Origin: Rhynchopus sp. YZ270_cl-10
Lineage: Eukaryota; Euglenozoa; Diplonemea; Diplonemida; Diplonemidae
Direction: 5' to 3'
DNA length: 64,000 nt
Assembly (NCBI GenBank): GCA_964035575.1
Contig: OZ037852.1
Location: 868,001 to 932,000, forward strand
Part shown: piece after piece, positions 10,222 through 17,880 of the stretch
How the letters are laid out: every line of letters starts with the position of its first letter
How positions within the stretch are numbered: position 1 is the first letter of the stretch
Notes under the pieces: generated by a model
Told to the model about the DNA's origin: nothing
The model's database searches: none
What the model saw: only the letters and a program-made list of their open reading frames with translations
Made by a program: the position numbers and the translations under genes

Positions 10222-10727
10222 GGTGTTGTGTGTATTCTGATCATGCTTTGTGTTACAGGCGAGGTTGTGTTTGATTAAAAAATACAGTTATAGAGGGGGC
10301 TCTGTTGGAAAAGGGTAACTTGTTTGTTGTTCGATCCATTAATGATGACTGTGAATAAACACGATACTTTTATAGGAACTCTAGAAAGAGGGGTGGGGTG
10401 AGTAGATAAAAGCGGGTGGTGATCCTTCTTTCCATCTTCACACCTTCACTTGAACAATCAATAACAACAACAAAAATAAGAAGAGAAGCGCAGTACAAAA
10501 GCCTGAAGCAAATGGAGTGTGTATCTGCGGCAGTGCACTTCATGCAAACCACACGTTGGTTAACAAATGCTGAGCATATATGCTGGAAAAAAAGGGGAAA
10601 TAGTTAGTAAGCTTCAGGAATGGCCATGTTTCGCAATCATTAAAACAATTAGGGGTAAGGACATTCTGGTACCCCCCCAAGTGTGACTTTTGGACAGAAC
10701 CACAACGTTTGCGATAAAGACAGTTCA
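10222..10727. other. Spacer upstream of ankyrin copy 2
   Basis: No gene seen. An A/T-rich stretch with a short 'gtggtgatccttctttc' tract resembling the conserved 3' flank of the ankyrin copies (about 10409-10435). Confidence 0.35.
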
Positions 10728-12632
10728 GACACACAAGGTTTGCACTTTGGACAGTTCAGACCTTGTGGTTCTGAATTGTCCAAAATGCAAACCTTCAGGG
10801 TAGATCCTTATTTTCGCTAAAAACGCTAAAAATCCCAGATTTATTTTCGTTTTTTTTCCTTTTTTTTTCTCTCCCGTTTTTGAAATTTTTCCGCGCAGGC
10901 CTGACGCTAACTTTCAGGTTTTTGGGAAATCGTGGGGGTTGATGGTTTGTCCGCTCGCGCAGCGAGCGGAAAAATTGAGTGACGGTCTAAAAAAAAAAAA
11001 ATTAACAAGCAGGTTGGTACTGTACTGAGGCAGAATAGTGGTGTTTTTTTACACATCTCAGCTGTCGTAGAACTAAACCCCAGGGGATAATATAGGTTTT
11101 GGGGGTTTTCTCTGAAACTCGGTCGAGCCCAACCCAGCTCGTTAGGGCCTCCGGCGGAATGTGAGAATTGCTCGGTTATCCTACTGCGGAGTTCGGCACT
11201 GCATTGATATTTGCACCAGGCACGCGCAGTGACAGTATATTTACAAAAAGAAACGGCGGTCGTGGCACCCATGGCGAAGCCACGGTACACAACATTTCTG
11301 AAAATGTTGCCATAAAACGGCACTGTCGTTGGTAATTTTCAACAGTTACCGTAAATTTTACTTCCAGATTTTGCTGAAGCGAAAGTTTCTGGCGAAGCCA
11401 CGGTACGCAACATTTCAAAAAATTGCGCGTCAAAATTGCACATTTTTACTGCCAAACAGGGCTGCAAGCTGCGCCGCAGGCGCACGGTACGCTACTTTTA
11501 TTCTTTCGCATGCTTCTTTTTCCTTCGGCATTTGAACAATTAAATCACATTCTGGCTGTGACCCTTGTCGGACACTGCGCCCTCTGACAAGGGTAATACT
11601 TTCTAGAAACATTCTGAAAAAAAGTGGTAGTGCCCGGCATTAGCAAGAAAATTTTCAAAATTAAATAGGCACCAGCAGTTTGGGTAGGCGAGACCGCGGG
11701 TGAACCTCCGCGAGCGCAGCGAGCGGAAATTTTTCTTCGCAGTTTTTGGGCAAAGTTCAAAATCCTACCAAAAATTAAGTGGGGATTTTCGACAACAATA
11801 CTGGGGCCCCTATGGGTTTTTGGATTTTGGCCTAACAGTGTTGTGTTTCTGCCTTGGTCCGGTTGAAGTCTTTATTACTGGATCTCATACTCCGTACAGG
11901 TGACCCACACCTGACCTTTAACACACACGCACTTCTTCGAAACCTCCACCCTCAGCACCAACCCTTTACAATGGTCCGCTTTGCGGGTTTGTGGACATAG
12001 TAATTGTGTTCTTCAAAAATATGCTTCAAAATTGTCATATGCAAGGTGACACTGACTCATTGGTCCTTGTCTTATGAAGTGAAGACAAATATTAAAGGGG
12101 CATTGGCGGGCCGAAGGCCAGCCAAAAAAAACGGTAGCGAACTTTTACTTTTTTTCCTTTTGGTTTTCCCCTTATTTTGACTTTCCGGATCGATTGCGGA
12201 CCGTGGTGGTGCCACTCTGTGGCTGGAAATTAGTAGGTAACCCAAAAAATGGGCCAGAGAAAAAAGGAAAAAAAAAAAAGGAAAAATATATCCGTTTCGC
12301 TTGATCAGATCTCGACCGTTTGTTGCATTGCACGCTTCCACTTTTGAAAAAATTGATTGTTTCCAGCACACGCGGACTGTGCCAGTGTGTGATGGTATAT
12401 GATTATTGCCTGAAGTACAGAAAATGGGAGTGTCGGTGGCGGAGCACAAAAGAGGTAAAATGAAAAACATATCGGGTGGGGTCTCTGATCTAATCTGTGC
12501 GACGAATATATTTCCCCTAACACGCCATGTTTGGCCAGGGCCTCTCCAGCGCGTCAGTTGCAAAAAAAATAAAAAATCTCGAATCCTTATTTTCACTTTC
12601 GCTAAGGATCTACCCTGCAAACCTTGTGCGTG
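10728..12632. repeat. Palindromic element interrupted by a hAT insertion
   Basis: CACACAAGGTTTGCACTTTG.. (from 10728) folds back on a nearby arm ending ..CAAAATGCAAACCTT (10795). If the 10796-12617 element and one target repeat are removed, the right arm continues into GTGCG, extending the match to the left arm. Arms are about 30 bp with a loop of about 9 nt. This is the older element, into which the hAT inserted. Confidence 0.65.
10796..12617. mobile_element. Complete non-autonomous hAT element (1.8 kb)
   Basis: The ends are a perfect 15-bp terminal inverted repeat: CAGGGTAGATCCTTA at 10796-10810 and its complement at 12603-12617. An identical 8-bp target duplication CAAACCTT lies at 10788-10795 and 12618-12625. 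An 8-bp duplication and CAGGG-type ends are diagnostic of the hAT superfamily. The 1822-bp body has no transposase-like frame, so it must be moved in trans. It contains short GC-rich hairpins such as CTCGCGCAGCGAG (near 10953) and repeated 'GGCGAAGCCACGGTAC' modules (11273, 11390) that recur in reverse orientation at 57.9-58.2 kb. Confidence 0.85.
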
Positions 12633-12837
12633 TTTTTTTTTCTTCTAAGATGTTTGCTCTCCATACCTAGACCTTCGAATTTTTTCTGCTCAAAATCTGG
12701 TTTTGCAAAATTGACCCTTTCCCCCCCCACCCCCACATTGATTTCAATAAGAAGACCTCCCTATGGATAGCTTCGGGGCAAGAACAGGCTTTCTGGGGTG
12801 TGGGGTGATTGGGGCTGGTTTTGGCACTTTCTTATAG

Positions 12838-13030
12838 GTGATTTTCACTTTCCGACCCTCCCCCGTGAAATTGTCTCCCCTGGGGGAAAAAGTGAGGGGG
12901 GGACAATATCTCGTACGGCAAAAGGGGGGGGAATTTCTCGTACTGTAGGGGTTAGCCGTTTTGGTGTGAAAAAGGGAGAGACGGGGAACAATTTCACGCG
13001 GGAGGGTCGGTACTTTGAAAAATGTCAAAT
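12838..13030. repeat. Inverted-repeat element with 'CCGACCCTCC' ends
   Basis: 'ccgaccctcccccgtgaaattgt' near 12851-12875 is matched in reverse complement by 'acaatttcacgcgggagggtcgg' near 12986-13010. The interior is G-rich with a repeated 'ttctcgtac' motif. The layout is that of a short non-autonomous inverted-repeat element. No clean target duplication was found. Confidence 0.5.
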
Positions 13031-13064
13031 GTGACACTTTTTTAAAGGCCTTCAATATACCCTA

Positions 13065-13175
13065 GGCATACCCCGAAGGCGAATACGTATTCGCCCTATA
13101 TTCTGATCCCTAAAATCCTGGACCATATTCGGATCCGAATATAGGGTGAATACGAATTCGCCTTTGGGGTATGCC
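13065..13175. repeat. Foldback palindrome, 111 bp
   Basis: The left arm GGCATACCCCGAAGGCGAAT.. and right arm ..ATTCGCCTTTGGGGTATGCC pair over about 45 bp with a few mismatches around a spacer of about 20 nt. Each arm also contains its own small palindrome (CGAATACGTATTCG on the left). The form is that of a miniature inverted-repeat element. Confidence 0.75.
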
Positions 13176-13320
13176 CATGGAAATCCCTCATATTTCCCCA
13201 GAGTATGCCACCCCATAATGGGGGGCAAGTAAGCCTAAACGTAGGTGGTGATCCTCCTCAAGGAATGCTCAGGGAAACCCATTTCCTTAGGATGTTAGCC
13301 ATAAGCAGTACGAGCGTCCT

Positions 13321-14970
13321 TCAATATTCTTTTTCTAAAAGTCTTCCCCCTGCATCAATGAGCACCTCCACCACGTCTGCATGTTTTCTCTTCACAGCAT
13401 AGTGCAACGCAGTGGCCTTCTTGCTGTCTTCGTGATCCAGGTCCACCTCCGGCACGCCCACAAGATAGCGCACAATATCGGTGTGTCCTAAACACGCTGC
13501 TATGATAAGACACGTGGCTCTTCTGGCTTCTGTGGCACTCACATCCGCACCTGCTTTGACCAACACCTGCACAGTTGTGAGTGCTTCAGAAATGCAAGCC
13601 ATGTGCAGAGGCGAGAATCCTTCATCATTCATTGTCTCAATATCTGCCCCTGCATCAATGAGCACCTCCACCACTTCTGCATGGTTTCGCTTCACAGCAA
13701 CGTGCAACGCAGTGCCTTGTTGATTCAGGTCCACATCCGGCAAACCCGCAAGATAGCGCACAGTATCAGTGTGTCCATTATGCGCTGCAATGATAAGACA
13801 CGTGTTTCCATCGGCGTCTGTGGCACGTACATCCGCACCTGCGTCGACCAACTTCGTCATAGTTGTGAGTTCTCCTGAAACACTAGCCAAGTGCAAAGGC
13901 GAGCGTCTGTCAACATCCTTTGTCTCAATGTCTGCCCCTGCATCAATGAGCACCTCCACCACGTCTGCATGTTTTTCTTCCACAGCAACGTGCAACGCAG
14001 TGTAGTTGCAGCTGCCTTGCTGATTCGCGTCCACTTCCGGCAAACACAAAAGATAGCGCACAGTATCGGTGTGTCCATGATAAGCTGCAATGATAAGACA
14101 CGTGTTTCCATTGGCGTCTGTGGCACGTACATCCGCACCTTCTTTGACCAACTTCCTCATAGTTCTGAGTTCTCCCGAAAGCAGAGGTGAGCGTCCATCA
14201 ACATCGTTTGTCTCAATGTCTGCCCCTGCATCAATGAGCACCTCCACCACGTCCGCATGTTTTCTCTTCACAGCTAAGTGCAATGCAGTGCGGTTGTTTC
14301 TGTCTTGCAGATTCAGGTCCACCTCCGTCAAGCTCACAAGATAGCGCACAGTATCGGTGTGTCCTAAATACACTGCAAGGTTTAGACACGTGTTTCCATC
14401 GGGGTCTGTGGCACGCACATCCGCACCTGCTTCGACCAACATCTTCACAGTTGCGAGTGCTCCTGAAACACTGGCCAAGTGCAGCGGCGAACATCCGTTG
14501 TCGTTCTTTGTCTCGATGTCTGCCCCTGCACCGATGAATACCTGACACACTGCAGGGTCCTTCCACATGGCTGGACAAAGGTGCGACGTCTGACCTGCAC
14601 TGTCCTTGGAGTCGTGTGGGGCAAAGGCGACCTTGCTGCAGACTGACTTCCAATGCTGCAAGAGGACCTCCGTGCACGCAGTGTGGTCTGCGTGGACACA
14701 CTCACTCAGCAGGATCCCGAAGCCCATCTGCGTTGTCTCGACATACGGAAGAAGCAGTGTGAGGCATTCATTGTGGTTCCCTCTGCATGCCTCGTGCACA
14801 GCTTCGAAGGCGACCGTTTCCGTTTTGCTGCCTGGGGAGAGCTTCTCGAGTGCTGCCCGCACGGCAGCGGTGTTGCCGTTCCTGACAGCCTCCAGCAGGT
14901 CCTTGTCAGAAAGCTTTTTGCTTTTTGGTGCGTTCTGGTTTGGTGTGCTGTCTGCGTGTCGCTTCGACAT
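13321..14970 (-). CDS. Ankyrin-repeat protein, array copy 3 (549 aa)
   Basis: Conserved head (with APKSKKL in place of PPKRRKL, so the basic patch is weaker) followed by four, not five, ~100-residue ankyrin units. Units 2 and 3 carry short internal deletions (DGRSPLLSGEL; NQQGTALH) that keep frame. The C-terminus differs from the sibling genes: VLIDAGGRLLEKEY then stop. The conserved 3' flank has been displaced, with only 'gtaggtggtgatcctcctca' recognisable at about 13241-13260. In-frame indels in the units point to recombination between 300-bp repeats with the protein still under frame constraint. The 5' flank is the twin of that of copy 1. Confidence 0.88.
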   Translation of the reverse strand: MSKRHADSTPNQNAPKSKKLSDKDLLEAVRNGNTAAVRAALEKLSPGSKTETVAFEAVHEACRGNHNECLTLLLPYVETTQMGFGILLSECVHADHTACTEVLLQHWKSVCSKVAFAPHDSKDSAGQTSHLCPAMWKDPAVCQVFIGAGADIETKNDNGCSPLHLASVSGALATVKMLVEAGADVRATDPDGNTCLNLAVYLGHTDTVRYLVSLTEVDLNLQDRNNRTALHLAVKRKHADVVEVLIDAGADIETNDVDGRSPLLSGELRTMRKLVKEGADVRATDANGNTCLIIAAYHGHTDTVRYLLCLPEVDANQQGSCNYTALHVAVEEKHADVVEVLIDAGADIETKDVDRRSPLHLASVSGELTTMTKLVDAGADVRATDADGNTCLIIAAHNGHTDTVRYLAGLPDVDLNQQGTALHVAVKRNHAEVVEVLIDAGADIETMNDEGFSPLHMACISEALTTVQVLVKAGADVSATEARRATCLIIAACLGHTDIVRYLVGVPEVDLDHEDSKKATALHYAVKRKHADVVEVLIDAGGRLLEKEY

Positions 14971-15149
14971 GGTGTTGTGTGTATTGCTGTGTTATATGCG
15001 AGGTTGCGGGGATGGAGGGAAGGGTCTACAAAAGAAGCTCACCCAGGGTGCAACACACCAAGGTGTTGGGAACATTAACCCCCCATAAGCCTCTGTCGTT
15101 GTGCTTCGTCTCAATGAAAAAAAAACGGAAACCTTCTCCACTTCGGCCT

Positions 15150-15405
15150 TCAATGTTCTCCATTGAATATTCGCTACTACAACCAAGATCTCCACTCACC
15201 CACGCTCCAGAGAGGCTCATGCCAACTCCTTCGCGGCGTGGGTCACACAACGTGACCCAGTTGGAAACAACAACGATTCATCCTCTGATGGCAGAACACT
15301 GTCAACAGAAGGGATATCAGAGCAACCCATGAAGCCTGAAGCAAACGGGCAGGCGGTTCCCAGAAGACGACACACATTCACACACCCAGAAACAACATTC
15401 TGCAA
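15150..15405. repeat. Ankyrin-array spacer repeat, copy 4 (with insertion)
   Basis: Counterpart of 6340-6535 in the second duplication block, split by about 70 bp absent from the first block. Confidence 0.55.
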
Positions 15406-15532
15406 ATTTGTGGCAAATATGTGGCAATACTGCAGGAATATGGGGAAATATGGGGGTGTTTTCGTACTATTTTCCTTTCGTCTGTACATTACTTACCCAT
15501 CCACCCCTCCAACACAACATTTTCTCCTCACA

Positions 15533-15872
15533 TTCGTGATTAATACATTCTTCGTGCAAGACGCAGTGCGCCCTTTGGCTGAAAGACGCCAAACTGTTTG
15601 TGTCCGGCACATCCGCCCCGGAGCAGTGGAAGAGATGCGAAAGCGCAGAGTACGCGGAGTTGCGCGACGTCGCTGTTGCGGCTTCGTCCGCACCCTTCGT
15701 GGTGACCAGTGTTGATGGGGTCTTTAGCTCCCTCAACACTGTGATGAGCGAGAAGCGCCGCAAGAGGATGGGTCCTGTTCGAACTGGCGTAGTGGCCAGT
15801 CTGTTCACAAACAAGGACCCACATAACTTATTCCCGGGTCACCCGAAGAAAGACGCAGCTCAGCGGCGTTGA
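15533..15872 (+). pseudogene. hAT transposase C-terminal fragment, copy 2
   Basis: Translates identically to copy 1 at 6664-7003 over the last 90 codons (VFSSLNTVMSEKRRKRM core). It was carried along in the segmental duplication, not inserted independently. The catalytic core is missing. Confidence 0.65.
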
Positions 15873-16018
15873 GGAAATGCACGACTTACACGATTACTGA
15901 CACTACAAAGCAAATGGGAGCAACACAAATGAGGGTCAAAACAGTTCGATGGACCGTAGCACTTCCCCTGTCAACTGCGTTTGACCTCAACTAAAAATTA
16001 CCGGTACAACTTTCTCTT

Positions 16019-16149
16019 TGTCTATTTTTCCTGCACTTCTTATTCTCTTCTTTGTACTTTCTTTTGGTTTGGTTTCTGTGAATAGCACGGAACTCCTTTT
16101 CATGTGTATCCATGGAAAGAGTATCAAATGTGATACCGGGGAAAGCTTT
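16019..16149. repeat. Dispersed repeat 'GTGAATAGCACGGAACTCC', copy 2
   Basis: Duplicate of 7150-7280 inside the second segmental block. Confidence 0.7.
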
Positions 16150-16389
16150 GAAAAAAAAGGTCTCGTTGAAAAGAAAAACAAACAAACAAACAAACAAACA
16201 GACAACGGATGCGCTGTGTGAAAAAAACGCGTGTTTCTCTACGCGTGCTATTTTGAGGGGGAGAATAAAACATTATGAAAAAAGCTCGTTGCATTCCCAC
16301 TATCGTTTCCGCTGCGCTCTCACCACGTTCCCACTCCATTCAGTTTTCTGTAACTTAATTTTAAAAAACGGAAACTTTCTCCACTTCGG

Positions 16390-16700
16390 CCTTCAATGTT
16401 CTCCATTGACCATTCACAACTACAACCAAGATCTGCACTCACCCACAACAACGATTCTTCCTCTGATGGCAGAACACTGTCAACAGAAGGGATATCAGAG
16501 CAACCCATGAAGCCTGAAGCAAACGGGCAGGCGGTTCCCAGAAGACGACACACATTCACACACCCAGAAACAGCATTCCGCTCTGCCGAAGTGCCCACAC
16601 CTGCTTTCAACACATCCTCGCAAACAGCGCGAAGAGGACCGTAGTGCAGACTGAACCACCTTCTGTCTCCCTCCCATCAGGCATTGCCAGCCTTCTCACC
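16390..16700. repeat. Ankyrin-array spacer repeat, copy 5
   Basis: Duplicate of 7520-7830; the full-length form of the spacer repeat. Confidence 0.6.
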
Positions 16701-16898
16701 CACTCTGGCTGTGCGTGCTTCTTCTCCATCAGCGTCATCACCATCCCCCATCCACCCCAGCCTAGCAGGATGCCGAATACTCTCCGTATACTGAACTCTG
16801 CGGTTCACAAGAACACCATTATCTGCGCAATAGAGCCAAATCACGTCCCCACTACGCAGTGCTGCATCGTCTGGACACATGGTCATGACTTCTGGCAA
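16677..16898 (-). CDS. Possible exon of an unknown protein, copy 2
   Basis: Duplicate of 7808-8011 with the same minus-strand frame, here open slightly further upstream (MPEVMTMCPDDAALRSGD). Same doubts as for copy 1. Confidence 0.25.
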   Translation of the reverse strand: MPEVMTMCPDDAALRSGDVIWLYCADNGVLVNRRVQYTESIRHPARLGWMGDGDDADGEEARTARVGEKAGNA

Positions 16899-17191
16899 GA
16901 TTCATACATTTACTTCTTACTTATCTTCTCATTTTCTGTTCCATTATTTCTTATCCCTTATTTTTGGGGGTGATAAAACTTGTCGAGGTGAGGTACTTTT
17001 TCGAAGAAAAGCACTCACCCATGTATTCAGTGTAATGTTCTATACAATTAAGGGGCCACAACAAACTCACACATAATCAGAAAAATACGCTCAATCCACC
17101 CTCAAGGCAGGTGGTGATCCTCCTCAAGGAATCCTTACGGAAACTAAGCTCCCGCATCAATGAGCACCTGTACTACGTCTGGGTGCTTTCT

Positions 17192-17840
17192 CTAGGCAGC
17201 ATAGTGCAACGCAGTGAAGTTCTTGCTGTCTTCGTGATTCAGGTCCACCTCCGGCAAACCCACAAGATAGCGCACAGTATCGGTGTGTCCATTATACGCT
17301 GCAAAGATGAGACACGTGTTTCCTTCGTCGTCTGTGGTACGTACATCCGCACCTGCTTCGACCAATTTCCTCACAGTTCTGAGTTCTCCAGAAATGCAAG
17401 CCATGTGCAGAGGCGAACCCCCTTTCAGACACTTCATCTCAATGTCTGCCCCTGCATCAATGAGCACCTCCACCACGTCTGCACGGTTTCGCTCCACAGC
17501 AACGTGCAACGCAGTGTAGTTGCTCATGTCTTGGTGATTCAGGTCCACCTCCGGCAAACACACAAGATAGCGCACAGTATCGGTGTGTCCATGAAGAGCT
17601 GCAAGGATAAGACACGTGTTTCTTCTGTTGTCTGTGGCACGTAAATCCGCACCTGCCTTGACCAACTTCCTCATAGTTGTGAGTTGACCATAACTGCAAG
17701 CCATGTGCAGAGGCGAGCGTCCGAAAGTATCCGTCTCAATGTCTGCCCCTGCATCAATGAGCACCTCCACCACGTCTGCATGGTTTCGCTCCACAGCAAC
17801 GCGCAACGCAGTGTAGTTGCTCATGCCTTGCTGCTTCAGG
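17192..17840 (-). pseudogene. Ankyrin array copy 4, 3' piece downstream of the LINE
   Basis: Continues the ankyrin frame interrupted at 25611: the left piece resumes ..LKQQGMSNYTALRVAV and carries about two and a half ankyrin units. It ends early at ..TALHYAA then TAG (17192-17194), where copy 2 continues KRMHRGVAQVLIDAGA. The gene is therefore disabled twice, by the LINE and by a stop codon. At DNA level the piece is nearly the same as the end of copy 2, because it belongs to the segmental duplication. The first codons of the long open frame (up to 17974) are LINE sequence and not ankyrin. Confidence 0.85.
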
Positions 17841-17880
17841 GGGATACACACAACGTACACAAAAAGAAAGAATATAAACA

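Larger units (their letters stand above)
14920..17470. repeat. Segmental duplication, right copy
   Basis: Partner of 6100-8600; see that entry for extent. Differences are few: one inserted segment near 15205-15270 ('gagaggctcatgccaactcc'), one small deletion near the ankyrin ATG and isolated substitutions, implying a recent copy event. Confidence 0.85.
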
